DNA of 32,512 nucleotides. It comes from CAYLVJ01 sp964615425. Lineage in GTDB: Bacteria > Patescibacteriota > Minisyncoccia > Minisyncoccales > CAYTKG01. The stretch covers positions 1 to 32,512 of the forward strand of contig CAZTOB010000005.1 in assembly GCA_964615425.1 (NCBI GenBank). Direction: 5' to 3'. The stretch's first letter is position 1. Every line of letters starts with the position of its first letter. The translations under genes were made by a program, and so were the position numbers. Under the pieces are notes generated by a model, which saw only the letters and a program-made list of their open reading frames with translations, was not told the origin of the DNA and made no database searches. Positions 22,202 through 29,631 of the stretch are shown here, in pieces.

Positions 22202-22706
22202 GGATTTTTTTACCAAACTGCTTTGCCGCCTGGGGTCCGTTGGCGGTAACTATTCTTTCGTCTTTTACAACGGGTTTGGAAATAAATTCTGCCCCTCTTT
22301 TTTCTAACTGCTTTTTTGGTTTCTTATTCAGGTCACTTGTCCATACGGTTGCTTTTTTGTCTTTTAAAACTCCCGACTCTGCTAAAATTAAAGGAGAAAT
22401 ACATATGGCGGCTATTATCTTTTTTTCTTTTTCAGCTTTTTGTAGTAAACCATGCACCCTTTCGTTGTTTAAATGCTTTAAAGCTCCGGGCCCCCCCGCT
22501 AAAACTAAAGCGTCTTTTTGGGAAACATTTAATTCGTCAATATTTTTAACCATGACCTCTCCTCCGCTTTCTCCAACAGCTAAACCTTTTTTATCGCTGT
22601 AAGTTTCAACTTTAATCCCTGCCTCCTTTAGAATTTTTACAGGAGTAAAATATTCTTCATCTTTAAAATCTCTAAAAGCCACTAAGTACGCTATTTTTTT
22701 ATTCAT
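22185..22706 (-). CDS. DJ-1/PfpI family protein
   Basis: A 173-aa DJ-1/PfpI (glutamine-amidotransferase-like) protein. Cys102 sits in the nucleophile elbow IIAAICISPLILAESG, and Glu17/18 near the N-terminus (FRDFKDEEYFTP) can serve as its partner acid. Family members act as intracellular peptidases, glyoxalases/deglycases or redox sensors; which applies here is not decidable from sequence. The start ATG overlaps the mltG stop by 8 nt (ATGAATAA), so it is the last gene of the membrane protein-mltG-DJ-1 operon. The rplJL promoter begins inside its 3' end. Confidence 0.9.
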   Translation of the reverse strand: MNKKIAYLVAFRDFKDEEYFTPVKILKEAGIKVETYSDKKGLAVGESGGEVMVKNIDELNVSQKDALVLAGGPGALKHLNNERVHGLLQKAEKEKKIIAAICISPLILAESGVLKDKKATVWTSDLNKKPKKQLEKRGAEFISKPVVKDERIVTANGPQAAKQFGKKILDSLN

Positions 22707-23694
22707 TTTTTAAGTATTTTAATTTTGCTTGATTATGGCCCTCTAATGTTTTGTTAAATATGGTGTCTCCCTCTTTTGTGTTTAAATAATACCAAAAATC
22801 TGTGGAGATTGGGTTGATTGCAGCTTGAATACTTTCTAACCCGGGGCTGCAAATTGGAGCTGGGGGGAAACCGAGGTTTTTATAGGTATTGTAGGGGGAG
22901 TCTATCTCGTAATCTTTTTTTAAGAGAGGAGAATTGAATTTATCTTTGGCGTAAGAAACAGTGGCGTCCACTTGAAGGGGCATTCCGGCGTTTAGTCTTT
23001 TCCATAAGATGCCTGCTACAATTTGTTTTTCCTCCTTGATCCTTATTTCTTTCTCTAAAAGAGAAGCCATGATCAAAACTTCATAAAAGTTTTCTTCATC
23101 AATTTCTTTCTCTGAGGTTTTTTTATCTAAATTTTTGATCATTCTTTCTATTATTTCTTGGGAGCTTGAGTCTTTGTCGAAAAAGTAGGTGTCTGGAAAC
23201 AAGAAACCTTCTAAACTGTTTTCTCCTGGTGCGTTTTGTAAAACAAAGTATTGATTTTGATAGTCGGCTATTTTTTTACTTTCTATTTCTATCTCTTTTT
23301 GTAATTTTTCCGATATGATTTGTTCTGTTTGATTTATGGTTTTTCCTTCCGGAATGGTTACCCTGACTCCTTCTTCCCCCCCCTTTTTCAAGATGTTGGT
23401 TACTTCTTTAGTGGTTAAGGAAGAAGATAAAGTATATGTTCCTGCTTTTAATTCGTTCCATTTTCCCTTAAGAAGAACCCAGGACAAGAAAACATATTTA
23501 TCTTCTATAATCCCTTCTTTCTTTAATTTATCGGTAATGGATAAGACGCTCTCCCCTCTTTTTATCTCAATGATTGCCTTTTTATCTTTAAGCGTTAAAG
23601 GGGTGGTTGCTTTTTTATGAAGGAAGGTATAAGCTCCCGCCATAAAAAGCGGGAGCAGAAGAAGGCATAGAATCTTTTTTGGAATTTGTCTCAT
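22699..23694 (-). CDS. mltG: Endolytic transglycosylase MltG
   Basis: Membrane-bound lytic transglycosylase (YceG-like) that cuts nascent glycan strands and sets their length; 331 aa. One N-terminal membrane helix (~8-25), a LysM-like region (RGESVLSITDKLKKEGII, residues ~46-63), LEGFLFPDTYFF (161-172), and the catalytic Glu214 in MASLLEKE. The LQVDATVSYA, SPYNTYKNLGFPPAPICSPG and YYLNTKEGDTIFNKT segments are all diagnostic. It is 6 nt downstream of the TPR/ligase-like gene and overlaps the DJ-1 gene. It works with the ftsI product encoded 9 kb away. Confidence 0.95.
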   Translation of the reverse strand: MRQIPKKILCLLLLPLFMAGAYTFLHKKATTPLTLKDKKAIIEIKRGESVLSITDKLKKEGIIEDKYVFLSWVLLKGKWNELKAGTYTLSSSLTTKEVTNILKKGGEEGVRVTIPEGKTINQTEQIISEKLQKEIEIESKKIADYQNQYFVLQNAPGENSLEGFLFPDTYFFDKDSSSQEIIERMIKNLDKKTSEKEIDEENFYEVLIMASLLEKEIRIKEEKQIVAGILWKRLNAGMPLQVDATVSYAKDKFNSPLLKKDYEIDSPYNTYKNLGFPPAPICSPGLESIQAAINPISTDFWYYLNTKEGDTIFNKTLEGHNQAKLKYLKNE

Positions 23695-23700
23695 GTGAAA

Positions 23701-26067
23701 TTATTTTTCCTCTGGTTTTTCTTCAATAGGTAGTTCCTCTGGAAGTTCTGGAGTGGTTTCTTCTTCCTGATCTTCAAGTCCTTCAAAAGGAGATTTTCCT
23801 TCCTGGATGTTAGAAATAACTTTTTTTACTTCTTGGTTGTCGGGATTCAAATCAGACACTTCTCTTAATTCTTGCAGAGCCTCTTGTGTTTTTCCCTGCT
23901 TGCTGTACACCAGCCCGAGGAAATATTTCGCATTGGAATACTCGGGACTTATCTTTAAAGCTCTTTTTAATTCACCTTCTGCCTTTTCTAAGTCTTCGTT
24001 ATTATAGTAGAGAACTCCAAGTTGAAATGCCAACCCGGCGTCTTGGTTGGGATTATACCCTAGGATGTAGGGAGCCATTAGTTTTAGGTTTTCAAGGGTT
24101 TGTATCGCCTCTTCATTTTTTCCTTGAGCGATATAGGTTATTGCCATTTGATAAGATGCCGGCGAATAGTCCGGTTTCAACTGGAAAGCTTTTTTAATGT
24201 GTTCTTCGGCCTGCGTGAAGAGTTCTTCGCTTTGATCTTCTTTAATTGTTGCTTGGGTAAGGTAAACTTTTCCCAACTCAACGAGAAGATAAGGGTTGTT
24301 GGGTTCTAATCTTCGAGCTTCGTTGTAAGATTTTACAGCCCAATCAAAAGCTTCTTTTGAGGATCCAAGTATCTGCTGATAGGTTTGGGCTCTTGCTTCC
24401 CAGTTGGCAACATTTCTAGAATTTATATCCGTAGCTCTTCTTCCTGAAACAGCGGCGTTGCTGACCAAGGTGCTTATCTGTGTTCCTTTTTCTTCTGTAG
24501 AAAGGTCTTGTTGACCTATTTGTTGTGCCTTTAAGAGGTAAAGAGTAGAAAGATCCCTCCAAAACTGTTCTTGTTGAGGGTTTAAGTTAACCGCTTCTTG
24601 CATCTTGTTTATTATTTCATCGATCTTTCCGGCTGTCATTGCTTCTTGATACTTCGCTTCCGCTATATATCTTGTTCCTCCAAGATAGAAAAGGAAAATG
24701 GTGCTGGTTAGAAGAATGATTCCCGAAAAGGAAAAGATAAAATTTTCTTTGGAATTCGGCTCAAGCGTAATCGCTCTCTTTTTTAGATCAGAGGAGATAA
24801 CCAGTCCAGCTAAAAGAAGCCACCACAAGAAATCTAAAGCAGTGTTGTGCGTAGTAAAGAATTTACTGATCGAAAGAGCAAGATAGCTCCCAAAAAGAGC
24901 AGTGGGAATCATCCAATCCTTTTTTTCTTTTATGAGAGCCTTTATTCCTGTCCAAAACCCGGACAATACTAAAAGCAAAAAACTTATTCCACCCGCTAAC
25001 CCAAGAGTCCCAATCCGTTCTATAATCTCCGAACCACTCCTAACAAACCTTGTGTTCCAAAATATAGTTTGATTTATGGATGAGTCTCTGTGTAAAGACC
25101 ATCCATATTTGAAGGTTCCCGGCCCCCACCCTACCATCCAAGTCTTAATGGAGTCGTCCAGCATATTGCGGACAATGTTAAAGGTGGATTGCAACGAAGG
25201 GGCTACTGTTGTAGGGGTTTCAACAATGCCTGGAATCTGGATGTTTAAAAAACCGAAGCTTACCGCTAAGGAAAATAGAAAGGCGGGAATTATAATACTT
25301 TTCAAGTTTCTTTCTTCGCTTTTCCAGAGAATTAAAACTAAAAGAGTGGCGGAAGAAACTAGGGTAATAAGCCACCCGGTCCAATAGTTGGTTAGAATTA
25401 ACCCAAAGGTTAAAAGAAGTCCGAAAAGATAAAAAGCTAATTTTGCCAATCCCTTTTCACTCGCAAACGCTGCTGTGATTACAAGCGGCAGGAGGGTGGC
25501 CATAAATATGTTCCAAGCTTGAATTGATCCGACAGGGCTGAAACCGGTGCTTTGGGTAAAAGAAAAAGGAATGATAAATTTTTCGAATATCTGTAGGGTT
25601 GAAATAACACAGACCAACAAGCCGGTGACAGCTAACACTCCTATCACATTCTTCATCTGATTTTTGTGGAAGATCTGCGTTATAAAGAAAAAACCTATTC
25701 CCAAAAGAAGGAAGGTTAAAAGATTTTCTTTAACTTCTTGAGGAGCTCCCCAGAAACTTCCCCATCTCCATCGGGACAGAAAAGTAGATACTGACGCTAG
25801 AATGAGAAAAACAAGGGTGAATGCATGAACCAAAGATAATTTAACCTCAAATTTTCCCAAAGAAAGACCTTTTAAAAACCACGCTCCTACTCCAAGCAGG
25901 ATGAAGACCAACAGAAAAATCTGTTTTGAAAGTTCTATGTTAGATACCTTCCCTATCCCGAAAAAAAGAAGCGCTCCCGCAATTAAAAGATAAGCCATTG
26001 ATCTGAGCAAGAGGTCAAAAGAGAAAAAATTTTTAATCCTCCTTTTATTTTTTTTGTTTTGTGCCAT
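23701..26067 (-). CDS. O-antigen-ligase-like membrane protein with TPR domain
   Basis: A 788-aa fusion common in CPR genomes. The first ~470 residues contain about ten membrane helices with a large loop around residues ~275-350 (GWGPGTFKYGWSLHRDSS), as in Wzy/WaaL-type O-antigen polymerases and ligases. The rest holds tetratricopeptide repeats, e.g. AFDWAVKSYNEARRLEPNNP, AEEHIKKAFQLKPDYSPAS and AEGELKRALKISPEYSNAK, and an acidic Pro/Glu tail. By topology the TPR part would be on one face of the membrane as a binding platform. The glycan acted on is unknown. The start at 26067 is 6 bases from gap 2, so the upstream signals are lost. Confidence 0.85.
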   Translation of the reverse strand: MAQNKKNKRRIKNFFSFDLLLRSMAYLLIAGALLFFGIGKVSNIELSKQIFLLVFILLGVGAWFLKGLSLGKFEVKLSLVHAFTLVFLILASVSTFLSRWRWGSFWGAPQEVKENLLTFLLLGIGFFFITQIFHKNQMKNVIGVLAVTGLLVCVISTLQIFEKFIIPFSFTQSTGFSPVGSIQAWNIFMATLLPLVITAAFASEKGLAKLAFYLFGLLLTFGLILTNYWTGWLITLVSSATLLVLILWKSEERNLKSIIIPAFLFSLAVSFGFLNIQIPGIVETPTTVAPSLQSTFNIVRNMLDDSIKTWMVGWGPGTFKYGWSLHRDSSINQTIFWNTRFVRSGSEIIERIGTLGLAGGISFLLLVLSGFWTGIKALIKEKKDWMIPTALFGSYLALSISKFFTTHNTALDFLWWLLLAGLVISSDLKKRAITLEPNSKENFIFSFSGIILLTSTIFLFYLGGTRYIAEAKYQEAMTAGKIDEIINKMQEAVNLNPQQEQFWRDLSTLYLLKAQQIGQQDLSTEEKGTQISTLVSNAAVSGRRATDINSRNVANWEARAQTYQQILGSSKEAFDWAVKSYNEARRLEPNNPYLLVELGKVYLTQATIKEDQSEELFTQAEEHIKKAFQLKPDYSPASYQMAITYIAQGKNEEAIQTLENLKLMAPYILGYNPNQDAGLAFQLGVLYYNNEDLEKAEGELKRALKISPEYSNAKYFLGLVYSKQGKTQEALQELREVSDLNPDNQEVKKVISNIQEGKSPFEGLEDQEEETTPELPEELPIEEKPEEK

Positions 26068-26073
26068 GGAGTG

Positions 26074-26173
26074 NNNNNNNNNNNNNNNNNNNNNNNNNNN
26101 NNNNNNNNNNNNNNNNNNNNNNNNNNNNNNNNNNNNNNNNNNNNNNNNNNNNNNNNNNNNNNNNNNNNNNNNN
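26074..26173. other. Assembly gap (100 N)
   Basis: Exactly 100 undetermined bases between the start of the TPR/ligase-like gene and the stop codon of pcm. Missing sequence of unknown length, possibly including genes. Confidence 0.95.
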
Positions 26174-26782
26174 TTAATTTATTAATGGAACGAAAATAAA
26201 ACCTTTATGTTCTTTCTGGGAAAAATCGTTTTCCCTGATTTTTTTGATTTCCCAGATAGAATTTTTGATCGGGGTAACAATCTTCCCCCCTTCTTTAATC
26301 TGTTTTTTCCACTCCTTGGGTATTTTTTGAGCTGATGCAGATGCTAATATTTTAGCAAAGGGAGCTTGCTTTTTTAAGCCCTCTCTTCCGTTCCCGTGTA
26401 TTATTTTAATTCTTTTTTTAAGTTTTGGATACTTGCTGACATTTTTTTGTCCGAATTTCACAAGTTCGTTGTTTATTTCGATCCCGAAAACTTTGCCCTT
26501 TTCTCCCACCATATGAGCCAGAAGCGCCGTTGTCCACCCTGATCCGGAGCCGATATCTAATATTTTTTCCCCGGGCTGAGGTTGAAGCCTTTCCATCATA
26601 AAAGCAACCACCAAAGGTTGAGATATTGTCTGTCCTTGACCTATTGACAACGCTTTGTTCAAATCTTCCAAGCCTTTTTTGTTTTCAGGAAGAAAGTCTT
26701 TTCTTTTTACCTCTTTGAAGGCTTTGATTATTCTTTCTGTTTTGAGCCACCCTTCTTCTATTAAGCGTTGTACTAAATTCAT
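26174..26782 (-). CDS. pcm: Protein-L-isoaspartate O-methyltransferase
   Basis: SAM-dependent repair enzyme that methylates isoaspartyl residues in aged proteins; 202 aa. It begins LVQRLIEEGWLKTERIIKAF, continues with the substrate loop IGQGQTISQPLVVAFMMERL, and has motif I ILDIGSGSGWTTALLA and motif II VFGIEIN, all typical of Pcm. The start at 26782 is the first ATG after tRNA-Trp (18 nt); the open frame further upstream is read-through of the tRNA. The TAA stop abuts gap 2 directly. Its place after rpmG and tRNA-Trp is where secE-nusG stand in most bacteria. Confidence 0.92.
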   Translation of the reverse strand: MNLVQRLIEEGWLKTERIIKAFKEVKRKDFLPENKKGLEDLNKALSIGQGQTISQPLVVAFMMERLQPQPGEKILDIGSGSGWTTALLAHMVGEKGKVFGIEINNELVKFGQKNVSKYPKLKKRIKIIHGNGREGLKKQAPFAKILASASAQKIPKEWKKQIKEGGKIVTPIKNSIWEIKKIRENDFSQKEHKGFIFVPLIN

Positions 26783-26800
26783 CTTAAATTTGTTTTTAAG

Positions 26801-26873
26801 CAGGTCCGGGAGGAGTCGAACCCCCAACCCCTTGTTTTGGAGACAAGTGCTCTGCCAATTGAGCTACGGACCC
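26801..26873 (-). tRNA. tRNA-Trp (anticodon CCA)
   Basis: Acceptor GGGTCCG / CGGACCT (terminal G-U), D arm GCTCAATTGGCAGAGC, anticodon stem CTTGT / ACAAG with loop CTCCAAA giving anticodon CCA (reads TGG), T arm GGGGG-TTCGACT-CCTCC with one weak pair. Discriminator G; 3' CCA is not encoded. It lies between rpmG and pcm. The CCA anticodon with no UCA variant fits TGA being a stop. Confidence 0.93.
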
Positions 26874-26883
26874 AACTTTTAAT

Positions 26884-27045
26884 TTAGGTTTTTTGTTTGT
26901 GCACCGTGTGTTCCTTGCACCACTTACAGTGTTTTTTCATCTCTAATTTCTTTTCCGGATCTTTCGGTTTTGGCGGAAAGTAGTTGATCCGGTCACACTT
27001 TGAGCAAGCCATTTTAACGAAGCTTTTTTTCTTTTTTTTAGCCAT
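26884..27045 (-). CDS. rpmG: 50S ribosomal protein bL33
   Basis: A 53-aa ribosomal protein, found by reading the space between tRNA-Trp and tRNA-Thr. ATG at 27045, TAA at 26884. It has a basic start (MAKKKKKSF), a Cys-x-x-Cys pair (MACSKCDRINYF), the KLEMKKHCKWCKEHTVHKQ block with the second Cys pair, and hence the zinc-binding form of bL33. No Shine-Dalgarno is visible. It is embedded in a tRNA cluster (Tyr-Thr-rpmG-Trp), the same neighbourhood rpmG has in many bacteria. Confidence 0.93.
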   Translation of the reverse strand: MAKKKKKSFVKMACSKCDRINYFPPKPKDPEKKLEMKKHCKWCKEHTVHKQKT

Positions 27046-27065
27046 AAATAATTATTTTTATCCAG

Positions 27066-27138
27066 AGCCGACGCGCGGAGTTGAACCGCGGACCTTTCCC
27101 TTACCATGGGAGTGCTCTACCAACTGAGCTACGTCGGC
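27066..27138 (-). tRNA. tRNA-Thr (anticodon GGT)
   Basis: Acceptor GCCGACG / CGTCGGC, D arm GCTCAGTTGGTAGAGC, anticodon loop ATGGTAA giving anticodon GGT (reads ACC/ACU), T arm CGCGG-TTCAACT-CCGCG. Discriminator T; no encoded CCA. The first anticodon-stem pair is a C-A mismatch. Its first base follows the encoded CCA of tRNA-Tyr directly. Confidence 0.93.
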
Positions 27139-27225
27139 TGGTGGGCAGGGAGGGATTCGAACCCCCGTAGGCATGAAGCCACGTGGTTTACAGCCACGCG
27201 CATTTGACCACTCTGCCACCTACCC
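27139..27225 (-). tRNA. tRNA-Tyr (anticodon GTA), CCA encoded
   Basis: Class II tRNA with a long variable arm (TGGCTTCATGCCTA region). Acceptor GGGTAGG / CCTGCCC, anticodon stem CGTGG / CCACG with loop CTGTAAA giving anticodon GTA, T arm GGGGG-TTCGAAT-CCCTC, discriminator A and encoded CCA (27141-27139). It is the first RNA of the Tyr-Thr-rpmG-Trp-pcm cluster. Confidence 0.95.
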
Positions 27226-27234
27226 GATTGAGTT

Positions 27235-27263
27235 ATAATATCAAAACTAATTATCTTTTTCAA
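27235..27263 (-). promoter_or_regulatory. Promoter of the tRNA-Tyr/Thr/rpmG cluster
   Basis: -35 TTGAAA (27263-27258), 17-bp spacer, -10 TATTAT (27240-27235), placing the start point a few bases before the tRNA-Tyr 5' end. It lies within the last codons of trmD. Confidence 0.65.
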
Positions 27264-27939
27264 TAGATTTTTCTCCCACCTTTTTTGAATGTCTTTTTCT
27301 CCATTTTTTTATTTTTCTATGGTGACCGGAAAGAAGAACCTCCGGTACCTTCCATTCTTCGCCCTCATTGTTTTTAAAAACCTGCGGGCGGGTGTACTGA
27401 ACATATTCCTTGAAATCTCCTTTTTTGGTTACTCTTTCTTTTAGGATCTCCGGTTCTCCTATCACTCCTGGGACAAGCCTGGATGTTGCTTCAACCAAAG
27501 CCATGGCCGGTACTTCTCCTCCCAAAAGAACGTATTCTCCAATAGAAATTTCTTCGTCTGCTACGAATTCAGCTACTCTTTCGTCTACTCCCTCGTAGCG
27601 GGCGCAAATTAGAATAATTTGCTCGCAGTCGGCATATTTTGTTATTTTTCTCTGATTTAAAGTTTCCCCCCGCGGAGTAAAAAGAATTACTTTTGTTTTT
27701 TTGTCCTTATCTTCGATTTCTTTTACTGCTTTGTAAATCGGTTCTACTTTGTAAACCATTCCGAACCCTCCTCCAAAAGGACGGTCGTCAACGGCGTTGT
27801 GTGGATCGTCGGTATAGTCTCTTAAATTATGAATGTTAATTTCAATGAGCTGTTCTTTTAAAGCTTTTTCAATCAAACTTTCTTTCAAAAAACAATCAAA
27901 AAAATCGGGGAAAATTGTTAAAATATCAAATTCTATCAT
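27247..27939 (-). CDS. trmD: tRNA (guanine(37)-N(1))-methyltransferase
   Basis: SPOUT-class enzyme that makes m1G37 next to the anticodon and guards the reading frame; 230 aa, normal length. Diagnostic blocks are FDILTIFPDFFDCFL, DDRPFGGGFGMVYKVEP, the knot-forming IGEYVLLGGEVPAMALVEA and the C-terminal LSGHHRKIKKWRK. It follows khpA, from which a strong hairpin separates it. Only 7 nt lie between that hairpin and the ATG, and there is no Shine-Dalgarno. rpsP and rimM, its usual neighbours, are absent here. Confidence 0.96.
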   Translation of the reverse strand: MIEFDILTIFPDFFDCFLKESLIEKALKEQLIEINIHNLRDYTDDPHNAVDDRPFGGGFGMVYKVEPIYKAVKEIEDKDKKTKVILFTPRGETLNQRKITKYADCEQIILICARYEGVDERVAEFVADEEISIGEYVLLGGEVPAMALVEATSRLVPGVIGEPEILKERVTKKGDFKEYVQYTRPQVFKNNEGEEWKVPEVLLSGHHRKIKKWRKRHSKKVGEKSIEKDN

Positions 27940-27945
27940 AAATTT

Positions 27946-27980
27946 AAAAGGCGTATTACCCTAAGAGTAACACGCCTTTT
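27946..27980 (-). terminator. Hairpin/terminator between khpA and trmD
   Basis: Stem aaaaggcgt-attac / gtaac-acgcctttt with a 7-nt loop. On the minus strand it is followed by TTTTAAATTT and then the trmD ATG. It could end the khpA transcript, act as an internal attenuator before trmD, or protect an mRNA end. Confidence 0.7.
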
Positions 27981-28000
27981 TGTTTTCTTCAAAACAAGGT

Positions 28001-28321
28001 TCAAAGATCCAGGTCTTCAAGATCTTCGCTTTTTTCTTGCTTAGAAGAAGAAGTGTCTCTTTTACCACCTTCGGGCTCCTCAATTTTGAGGTTTACTCGA
28101 GCGTGGCTCTTCATTCCTACAATGCGAAGAAGAGTCCTCAAGGCGCGAGCTGTGTTTCCTCCTCTTCCGATCACCTGACCCATATCGTCAGGGTGAACCG
28201 TAAGAGTGAGAAGAACCCCCATCTCGTCCACCTTTCGGTCGATTTCTACTTCTTCTGGGTGGTCTACTATTTGTTTAACCACATAGTCCAGAAATTCTTT
28301 ATCTTCGTGTTTTTCAGCCAT
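28001..28321 (-). CDS. khpA: KH-domain RNA-binding protein KhpA
   Basis: A single KH domain protein, 106 aa. The GxxG RNA-binding loop is GRGG (residues 52-55) within DMGQVIGRGGNTARALRTLL. The N-terminal FLDYVVKQIVDHPEEVEI matches KhpA, which acts with KhpB/Jag in RNA chaperone and cell-division/cell-wall control. A low-complexity acidic tail (KREKxxDLEDLDL-type) extends the usual ~75-80 aa. It keeps its common place just upstream of trmD. Confidence 0.92.
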   Translation of the reverse strand: MAEKHEDKEFLDYVVKQIVDHPEEVEIDRKVDEMGVLLTLTVHPDDMGQVIGRGGNTARALRTLLRIVGMKSHARVNLKIEEPEGGKRDTSSSKQEKSEDLEDLDL

Positions 28322-28371
28322 GCTTCTTATTACAGTTTATTTCAATTCTTAACCGACCTTTTTCTTATTTC

Positions 28372-28400
28372 AGGTTACAACAAGTAGGTTTTCATGTCAA
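28372..28400 (-). promoter_or_regulatory. Possible promoter of khpA
   Basis: Perfect -35 TTGACA (28400-28395), directly after the ykuK stop, a 17-bp spacer and a weak -10 TAACCT (28377-28372). Confidence 0.4.
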
Positions 28401-28916
28401 TCAGCAGTATTTGTCAGCTACTCCGGAGGCTACGTAAGCCTGGGGTTTTATCTTCGGTTCAAAGCCGTTGCCCCTTATCAGTCCTGTCACTTCCTTAATC
28501 ATATCTTTGGTTGCTCCGTTTTTTCCTATATCGGCGTGGATATATCGAAATTCGTAGTTTGCGTTTCCCAAGGATAAAATTTTTTCCTCCAGTTTTTCTC
28601 TTAAAACGAGAGCCAGCTCGCAAGAAAGCGTAACTTCTTCTAAAATTCTCATCTTCCAATTTTTGAATCTTTTTCTTTCGTTCTTTTCAAAGTGTATCTT
28701 TTTCAAAAAGAATCTTCCCCCCTCCCCTTTTCTCAAAACAACAATGGCAACAGGAAAAAGCGGGTCCTCATCTGAAGAAGAGTCGCACCCGACTATGACG
28801 TCGTAGTTTTTCTCCGGCTTGTTTTGCATATACAAAACAAGCTCCTCCACCACTTCATCTAAAAGGAGTTTTCCTTTCGTCGGGTTGTAAAAATGTCCCT
28901 TTGTTACTTTACTCAT
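28401..28916 (-). CDS. YkuK-like (DUF458) ribonuclease-H-like protein
   Basis: A 171-aa protein of the YkuK/DUF458 family, predicted to have an RNase H-like fold. The strand with VIVGCDSSSDEDP gives candidate metal-binding acids, and the C-terminal hallmark HADIGKNGATKDMIKEVTG, followed by IKPQAYVASGVADKYC, is the family signature. The biochemical role is not established; RNA or DNA processing is inferred from the fold. It stops with TGA. It lies between tpiA and khpA. Confidence 0.85.
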   Translation of the reverse strand: MSKVTKGHFYNPTKGKLLLDEVVEELVLYMQNKPEKNYDVIVGCDSSSDEDPLFPVAIVVLRKGEGGRFFLKKIHFEKNERKRFKNWKMRILEEVTLSCELALVLREKLEEKILSLGNANYEFRYIHADIGKNGATKDMIKEVTGLIRGNGFEPKIKPQAYVASGVADKYC

Positions 28917-28942
28917 TGTTTATCATTAAAACAGGAAATAGC

Positions 28943-29629
28943 CTAACTTTCAAGCTTTTCAGCGATTTGAGCGAATTCTCTCGGTTTTAACGAAGCTCCT
29001 CCTACTAAAACCCCGTCAAACCCCACTCTTTGGAAAAGATCCGCATTTTGACCATCAACACTTCCACCGTAAAGAACGGAACTCTTGAAAGCTTTTTTTA
29101 TGAAGAAAAGAACTTCCTTTAGTTCTTTTTGGGGCGGGGTTTTTCCAGTTCCTATCGCCCACCTCGGCTCATAAGCGATCAAAGCTTTTTTTTGAGAGAG
29201 AAAACTAAGTTGACTCTCTAAAACTTTTTTGGTTTTCTTATCTTCTCTTTCTTTTTTTGTTTCTCCGACGCAAAGAACCGGCTTTATACCCGCAGAAAGG
29301 CAGGCGTTAACTTTCTTTTTTATCTCTTTCTTTTTTTCTTTGAAATATTTTCTTCTTTCGGAGTGGCCGATTATTGCGTATTGACAACCGATGCTTTTTA
29401 ACATTTCAGGTGACACTTCTCCTGTGTAGGATCCCTTTTGCTCCCAGAAACAATTTTGAGCTCCGAGAGCAAGGTCGGTTTTCTCCTTAATGGTTTTTAA
29501 GTACAAGAAGGGGGGAAAAATTACAACTTTTGATTTTTCAATTGAAAGAAATTTTTGTGTTTCAATTGCAAGTTTTTCTGCTTCCTTAATACTTCCCGGG
29601 TTCATTTTCCAGTTGGCAAAAAGATACAT
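28943..29629 (-). CDS. tpiA: Triosephosphate isomerase
   Basis: Glycolytic TIM-barrel enzyme interconverting DHAP and glyceraldehyde-3-phosphate; 228 aa, somewhat shorter than the usual ~250. Catalytic residues are visible: Lys8 (NWKMN), His89 (IIGHSERR), Glu154 (AYEPRWAIGTG), and the phosphate-binding LYGGSVDGQNA loop. The galT gene ends 2 nt before its ATG, so they form one operon. No Shine-Dalgarno is present. Confidence 0.96.
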   Translation of the reverse strand: MYLFANWKMNPGSIKEAEKLAIETQKFLSIEKSKVVIFPPFLYLKTIKEKTDLALGAQNCFWEQKGSYTGEVSPEMLKSIGCQYAIIGHSERRKYFKEKKKEIKKKVNACLSAGIKPVLCVGETKKEREDKKTKKVLESQLSFLSQKKALIAYEPRWAIGTGKTPPQKELKEVLFFIKKAFKSSVLYGGSVDGQNADLFQRVGFDGVLVGGASLKPREFAQIAEKLES

Positions 29630-29631
29630 GG

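Noticed and set aside
26783..26827. Extension of pcm to 26827
   Set aside because: The extra codons run into tRNA-Trp, and the Pcm family N-terminus begins at the ATG at 26782.
11474..28403. Recoded UGA (code 25) as in some CPR lineages
   Set aside because: TGA ends ftsI, ftsL, ykuK and other genes exactly where the proteins should end, and the Trp tRNA has a CCA anticodon.
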